48,867 bases of DNA from Nitrospira sp. (GCA_016788885.1 JAEURX010000067.1:1-48867); one strand, 5' to 3'. Shown: positions 8,347 to 17,404, numbered from the stretch's first letter. The notes: a model not told the origin generated them from the letters alone. Made by a program: numbers and translations.

Positions 8347-10143
8347 CTACGCGCGATCGAACAGGCGGCCCAGTTCGTCGTTCGACAGACGGAACGCGAC
8401 GCGGCGGCCATGCGGACAGGTCATGATCAGGCCCTCCGCGACCCAGTCCTGTACCAACTGTTTGATTTCCGGCAACGCCATGGAACGCCCCGCGCGAACC
8501 GCTCCATGGCAAGCCAGCGATGCCAAAATCGGCTTCACCTTGATCTCAAGGGATGACAGGGACGCCCACTGCTCGAGGTCCTCGACCAGGTCTTGCACGA
8601 GCGCCGCTAAATCGGGATGACCTAACATGACCGGCAGACTACGGATGAGAAACGAGGTGGGCCCGAACGGCTCGATATGCAGGCCCAGCCGCTCCAATTC
8701 TGTAAGATGCCGCTGCAGAATGAGGGCTTGTTCCATTGGGAGTTCCAGCGGCTCCGGGAGCAACAACGGCTGGGACGGCAGGGTACGATCGTGCCACGCG
8801 CGCAGCAGACGCTCGAACAACACTCGCTCATGAGCCGTATGTTGATCGACCACCTGCAGTTCATCGCCGACTTGCGCAATGAGATAGGTGCGACTCATTT
8901 GACCGAGCGGCACAACGTCCAGGGCTTCATTCACGGCGTAGGATGCGGCCCTCTCCCCGACGAACGATGTTTGACTGGGGGAGGAGATTGGCGTCTCCGC
9001 TACAACGTGCGGCCGCAGATTTATTTCAACCGGTTCTCGCCCAGGCTCCACGACGCCGCCCGACACATCAGAAGAAGTCCTGCCCGCATCGTCACTCGGT
9101 CGAGCATGGACGGCTCCCGCCAACGACACCTGCACCTGAGCCCTTCCCAATGTCTGGCGAACCGCGGACCGTACCAATTGGTGAACCTGTTCCGTGTCCG
9201 CAAACCGGACTTCTCGCTTGGTAGGATGTACGTTCACGTCAACCCGCTGTGGCTCGACATCTAAGAACAAGACGAAGAGCGGCGCATGGCCTTTGGCAAG
9301 AAACGAACTGTACCCGTCGATGACGGCGTGCTGCACCGTGCTGTTCTTGATCGGCCGGCGGTTGACGAATAACTCTTGCGGCGTTCTGCCGGCGCGAGCT
9401 CGCACAGGATCGACGATAAAGCCACGCAGAGACAGGCCGTCACGTTCCACATCGACGGCCAAGGCCCGATCCCCGAACGCTGCGCGATACACTTGGAGCA
9501 CCCGATCCCGGGCCGACGACGCCGCAGGAAGCACGAACACTTCGTAACCATTGTGCACCAGGCGGAGATGCACCTGAGGCCAGGCGAGTCCTGCCTGCTG
9601 GACCACATGGCTGATGTGAGAAAACTCCGTCGTCGTGGATTTGAGAAATTTCCGACGGGCCGGCGTATTGAAGAACAGGTCCGACACCTCGATCGACGTG
9701 CCGGGAATTGCGGCTGCATCTTCTACCCGCGTGACCGTGCCAGCGGCTAACCACAGCTGCGTCCCAACCGGCTCATCCCTGGCCACCGTTCGCAAACGGA
9801 CGTTCGAGACGGCGGCAATGCTGGGCAAGGCTTCCCCACGGAACCCCATCGTGCGAATGGTGCCGAGTTGCGCATCCGACTGCAATTTGCTGGTGGCATG
9901 CCGTTCAAAGGCCAGCGACGCATCACGACGGGACATCCCCTCTCCGTCGTCACTGACTCGAATCAACCCGAGGCCCCCGTCCTTGATCTCGACGGTGATC
10001 GTGGAACTGCCCGCATCCAGACTGTTTTCAATGAGCTCCTTCACCACGGCAGCCGGGCGTTCCACCACCTCGCCCGCCGCAATGCGGCCGATGACATCGC
10101 CGGGCAGAACCTGAATCTTCCCCGCACGACTCGCTATATCCAT
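8347..10143 (-). CDS. mutL: DNA mismatch repair protein MutL
   Basis: 598 aa. N-terminal GHKL ATPase: IAAGEVVERPAAVVKELIENSLDAG, DDGEGM, ATSK and GFRGEAL. A variable linker of about 340-410 is followed by the dimerisation/endonuclease domain: DQHTAHERVLFE at about 433-444 (the DQHAx2Ex4E metal motif, with Thr for Ala), ACHGAVRAG near 544 and CPHGR near 576. MutL of this kind nicks the unmethylated or new strand without MutH. mutS is not in the window. Start 10143 has AGGGGG about 11 bases upstream. Confidence 0.94.
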   Translation of the reverse strand: MDIASRAGKIQVLPGDVIGRIAAGEVVERPAAVVKELIENSLDAGSSTITVEIKDGGLGLIRVSDDGEGMSRRDASLAFERHATSKLQSDAQLGTIRTMGFRGEALPSIAAVSNVRLRTVARDEPVGTQLWLAAGTVTRVEDAAAIPGTSIEVSDLFFNTPARRKFLKSTTTEFSHISHVVQQAGLAWPQVHLRLVHNGYEVFVLPAASSARDRVLQVYRAAFGDRALAVDVERDGLSLRGFIVDPVRARAGRTPQELFVNRRPIKNSTVQHAVIDGYSSFLAKGHAPLFVLFLDVEPQRVDVNVHPTKREVRFADTEQVHQLVRSAVRQTLGRAQVQVSLAGAVHARPSDDAGRTSSDVSGGVVEPGREPVEINLRPHVVAETPISSPSQTSFVGERAASYAVNEALDVVPLGQMSRTYLIAQVGDELQVVDQHTAHERVLFERLLRAWHDRTLPSQPLLLPEPLELPMEQALILQRHLTELERLGLHIEPFGPTSFLIRSLPVMLGHPDLAALVQDLVEDLEQWASLSSLEIKVKPILASLACHGAVRAGRSMALPEIKQLVQDWVAEGLIMTCPHGRRVAFRLSNDELGRLFDRA

Positions 10144-10215
10144 GGGAAGACAGGCCCCCTGAAGGTTAGATGGAGGATCACGTCGTGGAGAGGAGACCGC
10201 GTCGCAGGCCCAAGG

Positions 10216-10995
10216 TCATCGAATTTCGGCCATCTTCGTCTTCGCAAGCTTGGCTTCGTCCGACGTCGAGTATTCCTCGATCACCCGCTTGAGGTACTTT
10301 CTGGATTTGGCGGTATCGCCGGTTTCAGCCGCCGACAGGCCGAGCTTGAACAGCGCCGAAGGCACTTTCTCATTTCCGGCGTACTCATTCACCACGTGCT
10401 CGAAGGACTGCATGGCCCGAATGTAATCCTTTTGTCCGTAATACGACTCGCCCAACCAATAATGCGCGTTGGGCGTCAGCGACGTGGAGGGAAAATCCTT
10501 GATGAAATGCTGGAAGCCGCTGACCGCCAAATCGAACTTTCCATTGAGATAGTCGTTATACGCCAGGTTGAAGGCCGAGGTCGGCGTAATCGACGGAACA
10601 CCGGGCATAATGGCGGGAGCTTCAAGGGGACCTGACGGCTTTGACGCACGGGCCTGACGGTTGGCTTCCGCAAGTGCGAGATCCGAGCGGAGGGAGGCAG
10701 CCTGAGCGATTTGCGTCTCTTCAATTTTGGCCAGACGCCCCTCGAGTTTTTGAAGCCGTGCCAAGGCATCATCGAGCCGCAGTTTCCCGCCCTCCGGCTC
10801 ACGCACCCGTTCCAGGGATTCCAGTCGACGTTGCATCGCCTCGAATCGCTTTTGTTCCTGATCCTGCGTCCGGGTGATGAGGGACATCTGATCTCGAATC
10901 TCCAAGAAATCGGCATGCTTGGCACAACCCGCGACCACCAGCCCACAGGCCAGTCCGGCCCCCATCTGGAGCGCCCTTGTCAATCGGAGCTTCAT
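10216..10995 (-). CDS. cpoB: Tol-Pal system protein CpoB/YbgF-like lipoprotein
   Basis: 259 aa. Lipoprotein signal ending VVAGC, a coiled-coil stretch (about 30-110) as in the trimerising YbgF N-terminus, and C-terminal tetratricopeptide repeats beginning SAFNLAYNDYLNGKFDLAVSGF and ending DEAKLAKTKMAEI. In the classical system CpoB links Tol function to peptidoglycan synthesis. Unlike E. coli CpoB, which has a cleaved signal peptide, this one appears lipidated. The gene starts two bases after the stop of a longer paralogue, with AAAGGAG inside that gene. Confidence 0.85.
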   Translation of the reverse strand: MKLRLTRALQMGAGLACGLVVAGCAKHADFLEIRDQMSLITRTQDQEQKRFEAMQRRLESLERVREPEGGKLRLDDALARLQKLEGRLAKIEETQIAQAASLRSDLALAEANRQARASKPSGPLEAPAIMPGVPSITPTSAFNLAYNDYLNGKFDLAVSGFQHFIKDFPSTSLTPNAHYWLGESYYGQKDYIRAMQSFEHVVNEYAGNEKVPSALFKLGLSAAETGDTAKSRKYLKRVIEEYSTSDEAKLAKTKMAEIR

Positions 10996-10997
10996 CG

Positions 10998-12668
10998 TCA
11001 GTGCGACTCCTTTAGCTGATTCAGTTTGTCCATGGCCTTGTTGGCTTCCGGAGACCTCGGATACAAGTCAATCACTTGTTTGAGAGCCGACGCCGCCTTC
11101 TTTCGATCCTTCAGGGCCAGATAGGCATACCCCTTTTTCAAGAGCGCCGCCGGAACTTTTTCACTAGCCGGATGATTCAGTTGGACTTGATCATAGGCAT
11201 CGATGGCCCGCGAATAATCCTTCTTGCCGTAGTAGGATTCACCAAGCCAGAAGCGGGCGTTCGGCGCCAGATCCGAATGAGGATGTTGGGTCAGAAACTC
11301 CGCGAATCCCTGTCGAGCTCCCTCCAAATCGCCATCCTTAAAACGAGTCAACGTCCGTTCATACGACTCCCGATCCGCCATCAACGCGGCGCTACGATTC
11401 TCAGCCCGGGGAGTGACTGCAGCAGTCGATGACGGAACCGTTTCCACCGCCGGTGCCGGCACTGGAGCCGGAACCGCTTGTGGAAGGGGCGTCGCCTCGG
11501 CCACGACCGGGGCCTGTTCAATCCGCTGCGCCGCACTCGTGCGCAATGCCGTCAAATGCTGCTCAACCTGCTTGAGAAACGCATGCTGATTCTCGAGATT
11601 TTTGTCGATCGTCTGAATCTGCGCCTGCACATGCGTCAATTCACGCGTCGTCTCTTCCAGGCGACGCTCGTGGTCATCCTCGCGGGAGACGAACTTGCCG
11701 CCGGCATTTTCCAAGGCTTTGGCCACGGACCCGACGCTCCGATTCACCTCATTAAAATGCTCCGCCGTCACCTTGTTGTCTGCGTCGATCTTCCCGGCCA
11801 GTGCATCGGTTCGTTTTCCCAACGCCGTCATATCCTGTTCAATCGTCGCCGCGAGATGCTTGACCGCCTGGTCCTGCTGTACGACCCGCTCGCCCAACCC
11901 GCTCAAGGCTTGTTTGAAATCCACGAGCGCCTGACTGAACTTCGTCACCTGATCCGCCAACACCTTGTTCTGGGCATCGAGCTGTGTGATGTTCTGTGAA
12001 CGCGTCTCGAGCCCATGCAGCAGTTTCTGCTGGTCATCCAACCGTGAATCCACCTTCTGTGCCAACACAGTCGTGGTCTTTTGCATGGCATCCAGGACGT
12101 TCTTCTGGATGGCATCGATGTGACTGGTCACTTGATCCAGACGGGACGTAACGGCCGCAAGTTCGGCACGGCTTCGGTCGCGCTCTCCTTTGAGCAGCGC
12201 ATCTTGATCCACCAGTTGCTTCTCCACCCACCCCAACCGTTTATTGTCCTCGATAGAGCGCTTCTCGCTGTCGCCGATACGGCGCTCGAACTTGGATTCC
12301 TGCGAAGCCAGCTTGGAAAGGAGATCATCCTGCCTCGACTCCAGCACCTGCGAGCGATGCATCGACTTATCAAGATCGCCGCGCAAAGACGGAATGTCCT
12401 GCTCGCGCAACGAGATGATTTCCTGATTTTGACGGGCTCTGGTCTGCGCCTGTTCCTCCGTCTGTTGCTTGATGCGGCGCTGGAGTTCCCGCTCGGTTTG
12501 TTTGAGATCAGCCTGCTGTGCCACACATCCCGACATCAGAGCGAACCCCGTCGCGGTCAGCACGAACAGTCCGAGTCGTGACGGCACGGCCGGCCGGCCG
12601 GTCGTCACGAGGCTCCTGATGAATGCGATCTTCGCCATCTCACTCCGATGAGGCCATCCACTGTGCAT
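10998..12668 (-). CDS. Long coiled-coil/TPR lipoprotein, second CpoB-like protein
   Basis: 556 aa. A lipoprotein signal ends ALMSGC (about residue 48). Residues about 50-390 are almost continuous predicted coiled coil rich in Q, D, L and K, and the last 120 residues are TPRs very similar to the neighbouring CpoB (SDLAPNARFWLGESYYGKKDYSRAIDAYDQV versus SLTPNAHYWLGESYYGQKDYIRAMQSFEHV). The start at 12668 has GGGAGA upstream; an ATG ten residues later also has GGAG. A long rod could span part of the periplasm between the outer membrane and Tol proteins; this is inferred. Confidence 0.82.
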   Translation of the reverse strand: MHSGWPHRSEMAKIAFIRSLVTTGRPAVPSRLGLFVLTATGFALMSGCVAQQADLKQTERELQRRIKQQTEEQAQTRARQNQEIISLREQDIPSLRGDLDKSMHRSQVLESRQDDLLSKLASQESKFERRIGDSEKRSIEDNKRLGWVEKQLVDQDALLKGERDRSRAELAAVTSRLDQVTSHIDAIQKNVLDAMQKTTTVLAQKVDSRLDDQQKLLHGLETRSQNITQLDAQNKVLADQVTKFSQALVDFKQALSGLGERVVQQDQAVKHLAATIEQDMTALGKRTDALAGKIDADNKVTAEHFNEVNRSVGSVAKALENAGGKFVSREDDHERRLEETTRELTHVQAQIQTIDKNLENQHAFLKQVEQHLTALRTSAAQRIEQAPVVAEATPLPQAVPAPVPAPAVETVPSSTAAVTPRAENRSAALMADRESYERTLTRFKDGDLEGARQGFAEFLTQHPHSDLAPNARFWLGESYYGKKDYSRAIDAYDQVQLNHPASEKVPAALLKKGYAYLALKDRKKAASALKQVIDLYPRSPEANKAMDKLNQLKESH

Positions 12669-12692
12669 GACAGGTCTCCCTTACCCGGCGTC

Positions 12693-12732
12693 TGTTCCGG
12701 AGAATCATGTCACATCATCCATGATTGGAACA
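12693..12732 (-). other. Intercistronic stem-loop behind pal
   Basis: Outer arms TGTTCC/GGAACA and inner arms AATCATG/CATGATT pair, with a four-base bulge on one side and a ten-base loop. It begins right after the pal stop codon at 12734 and has no T-run, so it is more likely an mRNA-stability or processing element than a terminator. Confidence 0.45.
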
Positions 12733-12733
12733 G

Positions 12734-13483
12734 TTATTTCGAACGGACCACCACATGCCCGCGACGATTCTGCTGGTAGCAGCTTTCGCTACGCTCGTTG
12801 CAGAACGGCCGCTCCTTGCCGTAGGACACCACCGACAACCGATTAGCGCCGACCCCGAGTTCCACCAAATAATTCCGCACGGCTTTGGCGCGCTTTTCAC
12901 CTAACACCAGGTTGTAGGCCAGCGTGCCACGCTCGTCACAATGCCCTTCGATCTTGACCAACGCGCCGGCATTGGCCTTGATCCACTGGGCATCCTGCGT
13001 CAACGACTGCCGGCCTTCTTCCGTGATCGTCCAGCTGTCATAGCCAAAGAACACATCGCGCAACCCTGCTTCCGCCGACGCCGCCTGCTCCTTGGCCTGT
13101 TCGCGACGAATCTCCTCGATCTGGCGCGCCGTGCTTTCCGAGGGCTCGACCTTGGCCAACATGGTGCCGCCTCCCCCGAGCCGCTCCTCAGACGGGGCCT
13201 TGCCGCCGGACACGGAATCGAATCCGCGCAAGCCGCCGGTCTCAGGATCTTCCGGTTTGCTCGACAGGGACAGGTCCGGGAACGTGGCGCTGGGCGCATC
13301 CAACCCCGAAGGTGGGGGGAGCTGCGCTTGAGACTGCGCAGGCGCGCCTGACTTGGCCATGCCACGCTCCGACGACTGTGCATCACCACCCGACTGAATC
13401 GACTTCTTGGAACAACCCGCCTGCATGACCAACAGCATCCCGACAACCATTGTCAGGCCCATTGTCGCTACCCGTATCCTCAT
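12734..13483 (-). CDS. pal: Peptidoglycan-associated lipoprotein Pal
   Basis: 249 aa. Signal ending VMQAGC, a low-complexity linker, and a C-terminal OmpA-like domain with the family hallmark GHCDERGTLAYNLVLGEKRA and RLSVVSYGKERP, which binds meso-diaminopimelate in peptidoglycan. It anchors the outer membrane and is displaced by TolB. The ATG at 13483 has AGGAG seven bases upstream; the open frame extends 59 residues further but lacks a signal there. An insert of about 130 residues between the lipid anchor and the OmpA domain makes it longer than the E. coli protein (about 173 aa). Confidence 0.93.
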   Translation of the reverse strand: MRIRVATMGLTMVVGMLLVMQAGCSKKSIQSGGDAQSSERGMAKSGAPAQSQAQLPPPSGLDAPSATFPDLSLSSKPEDPETGGLRGFDSVSGGKAPSEERLGGGGTMLAKVEPSESTARQIEEIRREQAKEQAASAEAGLRDVFFGYDSWTITEEGRQSLTQDAQWIKANAGALVKIEGHCDERGTLAYNLVLGEKRAKAVRNYLVELGVGANRLSVVSYGKERPFCNERSESCYQQNRRGHVVVRSK

Positions 13484-13553
13484 ATCGTGACTCCTCATCG
13501 CTGGTGAATGGTTAATATGCCGATAGACTCTGTCAATCACGTCATGACCACAT

Positions 13554-14885
13554 CTAGAGAGCCGGAGACCAAGACGGCGAACTATTGTGCGTACCGCCGA
13601 ACGTGATTCGCTCCAGATTTTTTCCGTCAGTGTCGACCATATAAATATGGCTCTTCCCATCGACCGTCGAACTGAAGGTCAAGTGCCGGCCATCGGGTGA
13701 CCAGGACGGAGAATCATCGATACCGGGCCCCGTCGTCACTTGCACTCGCTTCTGCCCGTCAGGCGAAACGATGCACACCTTATACAGCCGCTGGGCGGTT
13801 CGACAGACGTAGGCAATCCAGTTGCCGCGCGGCGACCAGGCCGGGGCGGCGTTGTAATCCCCCTCATAGGTCAAACGGCGCACATTGGACCCGTCGGCAC
13901 TCATAATGAACACCTGGGGGGCCCCTCCGCGATCGGAGGTGAACGCTATTTCTCGCCCGGTCGGAGACCAGGTTGGCGACAGATCGCCGCCCTGATTGAC
14001 GGTCAGCCGCTGCGACGCTTTGGTGCGTGTATCAAGCTTGTAGATCTCGGAATTGCCGTCCTGGCTACTGGCGAAAGCAAGGAAATTTCCATCGGGAGAC
14101 AAGGCCGGGGTAATGTTCAACCCCGCCATAGAGACCAGCGTCCAACGTTTGCCGGTCGCAAGCTCCAAAATGTCGATGTCCTGAGTGTTCCGGCTCCGAT
14201 ACGCGGTGAAGACGATGAAGCGGCGATCGGGCGACCATCGAGGCATTAGATTCAGAAACCCGTCCGCCGTGATTTGCTTCGGCTCATAGCCATCATAGTC
14301 CATCACGAACAATTCGCGCGCATTGCCATGCTCCGCAACGTACACGATCTTGGTTCTGGCAATACCCGGCTCTCCGGTATAACGGAAGACCAGCTCGTCG
14401 GCAAATCGATGGGCCATCAACCGCACGACGGACGTCGAACCGACATAACGCTTTCCACCGACAACCTCATCGCTGCCGCTGTCATAGACGAACCCGTCCA
14501 TCAACAATTCGCTGTCTTTGCTGCCGTTTTTCTGTCCGGATTTTCCCCAAACGAGCACCGACACACCGTTTTCAGCCGCCTGTTTGAAGATCGCCTTGTC
14601 CGCCGTGGTCACCTCGCGGGCCTTCACGCCGATCCCCGGCAAGTCGACGAGCGAAAACACCAGCGATCGTTGAAGGTCGGCCTTGAGGACCTCTTCGAGC
14701 CGCCCCCCAAGCCATTCCGGGCCGCCGCCGTTTTGAAACCCGAACACCCCGATGGGAATCTTTTGAAAGTCCGGCCTCGTGGCTTCTAGAAAGACGTCGG
14801 TCGCGCGGGAATCCAGAATCCCGAGGACTCCGGCTCCGACCACGACACAGAGGACAATCATAAGCCCGATGATCACACGATTCAT
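13554..14885 (-). CDS. tolB: Tol-Pal system beta-propeller protein TolB
   Basis: 443 aa, usual family length. Signal/anchor helix at 5-25, an N-terminal alpha/beta domain (IPIGVFGF, LKADLQRSLVF) and six TolB propeller blades, with the WSPDG/WSPTG/WSPRG turns repeated through the C-terminal half (RWSPDRRFIVF, TWSPTGREIAF, AWSPRGNWIAY, SWSPDGRHLTF). Its ATG overlaps the tolA stop as ATGA, so translation is coupled. It acts in the periplasm between TolA and Pal. Confidence 0.94.
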   Translation of the reverse strand: MNRVIIGLMIVLCVVVGAGVLGILDSRATDVFLEATRPDFQKIPIGVFGFQNGGGPEWLGGRLEEVLKADLQRSLVFSLVDLPGIGVKAREVTTADKAIFKQAAENGVSVLVWGKSGQKNGSKDSELLMDGFVYDSGSDEVVGGKRYVGSTSVVRLMAHRFADELVFRYTGEPGIARTKIVYVAEHGNARELFVMDYDGYEPKQITADGFLNLMPRWSPDRRFIVFTAYRSRNTQDIDILELATGKRWTLVSMAGLNITPALSPDGNFLAFASSQDGNSEIYKLDTRTKASQRLTVNQGGDLSPTWSPTGREIAFTSDRGGAPQVFIMSADGSNVRRLTYEGDYNAAPAWSPRGNWIAYVCRTAQRLYKVCIVSPDGQKRVQVTTGPGIDDSPSWSPDGRHLTFSSTVDGKSHIYMVDTDGKNLERITFGGTHNSSPSWSPAL

Positions 14886-16069
14886 CCTGCAGCCTCGCCT
14901 ACGGCAAAAGTGAAGTGGGCATCAAAATAAGAATCCGTCAGATCCGGCGGGAAGGGCGGTAACGGAATGGCACTTTGGATGGCCCGTTGTGCCGCCATGT
15001 CGTAATAGTCATTCCCCGACGATTGCTCGATGATGACCGATCCGACCCGGCCATCCCGCTCCAACCGGAACCGCACTGTCACCGTCAACGCCTTGCCCGT
15101 GATATCGACCGGCGGCGCCGTCCAGAACCCGCTGATCCGTGCCTGTACACGAGCCAGGTAAGGATTCGACCCCGACACCCCCGGCACCCGCAACGTCGGG
15201 ATGGGTTTCGTGCGAGGGATGCTAGCCATCACCGGCGGCGCGGTCACCGTCGGCTGGGGCTCGCGGAACATTGGCTTCACCTCACGCACCGGTTCGGTGA
15301 CCTTGACGGGCGGAGGGGCCTGAAGTTTTTTCAAGTCCTGCAGCTCGCGGTCCAGGTCACTCGTCATTTCCTCGGACAGCGACGCACGCTTTGCCGGCGT
15401 CACCGGCGGCTTCGGCGGCTCTTGCGGAGTCGACACCTGCGGCGCCGCCATATCCGGCACGTTCAGCTTCTTCAACATGGCGTCGACATCTGATCGCTCC
15501 GGCGCCCCCAACTTGGGCTGCGGAGACTTCTTGACCTCGGCCGGCTTCATGGGCGCGATGTCACCATACTTCGGCGCGTTTAACGGCAACTCCACGTCTT
15601 TCATAACATCCCGCAACACATCAGCTCGATTCGTCACCGGAGCTGAAGAGGGCGACTTGGCGGCATGGGGAACCGGCTGTGGCGCCGCCAACACGGGCGC
15701 CTCCAACTTGGGAACAGGAACCGGGGGCGGTGTGGGTGCCGGAGGTGCCGGCTTGGCAACCGGTGCCGCTTGGACGGGTGGCGGAGGGGTCGGCGTCGGG
15801 GCCTGTACCGGTTTGGGAGGCACGGGCATCGGAGCCGGCTGCACCGGCTTCGGCGCAGGCTTCGGCACCGCCTTTTCAACTTTTTCCACCTTCGGCTCGG
15901 GCTTCGCCTCCACGGGCGGCAAGGTTACCAGAGACACTTCGACCGCCGAGAGGGGCCGTTCGGTCTTCTTGAAAAATTTGGCCCCCATGATGACGGACAG
16001 AAGGCAGAGATGTAGCAATAGTGAAACCGCAAGCGTCTTGCGAAGACGGTCACTCCCGGGGCTCCCCAT
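14882..16069 (-). CDS. tolA: TolA/TonB-family energy transducer
   Basis: 395 aa from the ATG at 16069 (MGSPGSDRLRK), which has GGAG very close upstream; ATG at 16120 and TTG at 16192 are alternatives. One N-terminal membrane helix contains the SLLLH element (S-x3-H) that contacts TolQ or ExbB. A long P/A/K-rich periplasmic segment follows, then a C-terminal TonB-like domain (YLARVQARISGFWTAPPVD, VTVRFRLERDGRVGSVII, DMAAQRAIQSAIPLPPFP). Gene order tolQ-R-A-B-pal makes TolA the right call, although the C-terminus resembles TonB as well. Confidence 0.87.
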   Translation of the reverse strand: MGSPGSDRLRKTLAVSLLLHLCLLSVIMGAKFFKKTERPLSAVEVSLVTLPPVEAKPEPKVEKVEKAVPKPAPKPVQPAPMPVPPKPVQAPTPTPPPPVQAAPVAKPAPPAPTPPPVPVPKLEAPVLAAPQPVPHAAKSPSSAPVTNRADVLRDVMKDVELPLNAPKYGDIAPMKPAEVKKSPQPKLGAPERSDVDAMLKKLNVPDMAAPQVSTPQEPPKPPVTPAKRASLSEEMTSDLDRELQDLKKLQAPPPVKVTEPVREVKPMFREPQPTVTAPPVMASIPRTKPIPTLRVPGVSGSNPYLARVQARISGFWTAPPVDITGKALTVTVRFRLERDGRVGSVIIEQSSGNDYYDMAAQRAIQSAIPLPPFPPDLTDSYFDAHFTFAVGEAAG

Positions 16070-16128
16070 ATCTCCGATCAACGATAACGTGGTATGTCTT
16101 GGCAGGGCTTGGAACGTCATGACTTGCG

Positions 16129-16159
16129 ATACGATCGTATGGCACGGAAGAACCGTGCC
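16129..16159 (-). other. Two adjacent palindromes between tolR and tolA
   Basis: ATACGATCGTAT (16129-16140) is a perfect 12-base palindrome. Next to it GGCACGG-AAGAA-CCGTGCC (16141-16159) forms a 7-base-pair hairpin with a 5-base loop, beginning one base after the tolR stop. No T-run follows. Possible RNA processing or translational spacing element. Confidence 0.5.
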
Positions 16160-16160
16160 G

Positions 16161-16613
16161 CTACTTCTTGCGTGACTGCGCGGGAGTTGCAACCGACTCG
16201 TTGACGTGCTCGGCCCCTGTGGGCTCCGTCACCATGCCGAGCTTCTCAATCCCGGCTTTCTTCACGCTATCCATCACCTGCACCACGATGCCGTAGGGCA
16301 CATCCCGATCGGCACGCAGATACAGCGAGACATCCGGGCTTTGATCTTTCAATGCCCGGAGCCTGCGCTCCAACTGCACCACACTCACCGCGTCCTTATC
16401 CAAATACAAACGCTGATCCCGCTCAATGGACAAAACAGCTCTCGCTTCCGGCTTAATCGTATTGCTGGCAGATTTGGGAAGATTGATATCCATCCCGCGA
16501 TACAGCATGGGCGCGGTCACCATGAAAATGACGAGCAACACCAGCACCACGTCCACGAGCGGGATCACATTGATCTCTGCCATGAAACGGCGGTGACGGG
16601 TCTCCGACGTCAT
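16161..16613 (-). CDS. tolR: TolR/ExbD-family proton-channel subunit
   Basis: 150 aa. Short cytoplasmic N-terminus, one membrane helix with the essential Asp in INVIPLVDVVLVLLVIFMV, and a periplasmic domain (DINLPKSASN, LYLRADRDVPYGIVVQVMDSVKKAGIEKLGMV). With TolQ it forms the proton-motive-force engine for TolA. The start overlaps the tolQ stop (TAATG). Confidence 0.93.
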   Translation of the reverse strand: MTSETRHRRFMAEINVIPLVDVVLVLLVIFMVTAPMLYRGMDINLPKSASNTIKPEARAVLSIERDQRLYLDKDAVSVVQLERRLRALKDQSPDVSLYLRADRDVPYGIVVQVMDSVKKAGIEKLGMVTEPTGAEHVNESVATPAQSRKK

Positions 16614-17332
16614 TACTGAACCCCGGCCGGCGTTTGCTTCAAGCGGGTCTGCAATGAACGCATGGCCTCGACGGTAAATGACTCAATCCGAAACACGGTC
16701 TTGCGAATGCGCGTGAGAAAATAATTATAGAAAATGACTGCGGGAATGGCGGTAAACAATCCGGCCGCCGTCGCCACCAACGCCTCAGAGACGCCCGGCG
16801 CCACGGCTGCGATACTGGCTGTGCCCTGCATACCGATCTCACGGAAGGAATCGATGATACCCAGCACGGTTCCGAGCAAGCCGATGAACGGCGTGATGTT
16901 CCCCGTGGTCGCCAGGACCGGCAAGTAGGACTCCAGATGCGAGACTTGGTTTTGTACGAGGTACGACACCGTCTTGTCCATGTACTGGTGATCGAAAGCT
17001 GGCCCCGCCTCCTTCGATCCCCCGGCCACGTGAGAGGCGCTCACGGCACCATCCCCGGACACCGTGAGAACGCGATCCATAATGCCTTGAAACACGCGCG
17101 CGCTCGGACTGCCTTCCGCCCGTTTTGATTGGCGGTAAAGTTCATCGAGGTCGCGAATCTTGGAGAAGGCGTTAAAAAACCGCTGATCTTCCCGATCAGC
17201 GGCCTTAAAACTCCGCCATTTGTAAAGAATCACACCCCAGGAAAGAATCGAGGCGATGAAGAGAAGCAGGAGCACGATTTTCGACACCGCTCCCAGCGAG
17301 CCTACTAACCCCATTACGCCTGACTGGAACAT
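16613..17332 (-). CDS. tolQ: TolQ/ExbB-family proton-channel subunit
   Basis: 239 aa. Three membrane helices: about 17-36, and two in the C-terminal half around LATTGNITPFIGLLGTVLGIIDSF and SEALVATAAGLFTAIPAVIFYNYF, the conserved MotA/TolQ/ExbB core. First gene of the long minus-strand operon. ATG at 17332 is preceded by AAGG. The tRNA-Asp gene ends 72 bases upstream. Confidence 0.93.
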   Translation of the reverse strand: MFQSGVMGLVGSLGAVSKIVLLLLFIASILSWGVILYKWRSFKAADREDQRFFNAFSKIRDLDELYRQSKRAEGSPSARVFQGIMDRVLTVSGDGAVSASHVAGGSKEAGPAFDHQYMDKTVSYLVQNQVSHLESYLPVLATTGNITPFIGLLGTVLGIIDSFREIGMQGTASIAAVAPGVSEALVATAAGLFTAIPAVIFYNYFLTRIRKTVFRIESFTVEAMRSLQTRLKQTPAGVQ

Positions 17333-17382
17333 GAGCCTAGACCTTTCCCTTCACATGGCGTCGCATGAAAACGGTAGCATGG

Positions 17383-17391
17383 AGTGTACCA
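17383..17391 (-). promoter_or_regulatory. Possible extended -10 element before tolQ
   Basis: TGGTACACT on the minus strand fits TGn plus a -10 box, about 50 bases before the tolQ start, but no good -35 box is seen. Transcription from the tRNA promoter may also continue into tolQ, since no terminator was found between them. Confidence 0.25.
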
Positions 17392-17404
17392 AAAGTTGGG
17401 GGAA

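Noticed and set aside
15477..16175. Gly-rich plus-strand frame resembling a glycine-rich surface protein
   Set aside because: It is the complement of the P/A-rich TolA linker; the Gly bias follows from the Pro codons.
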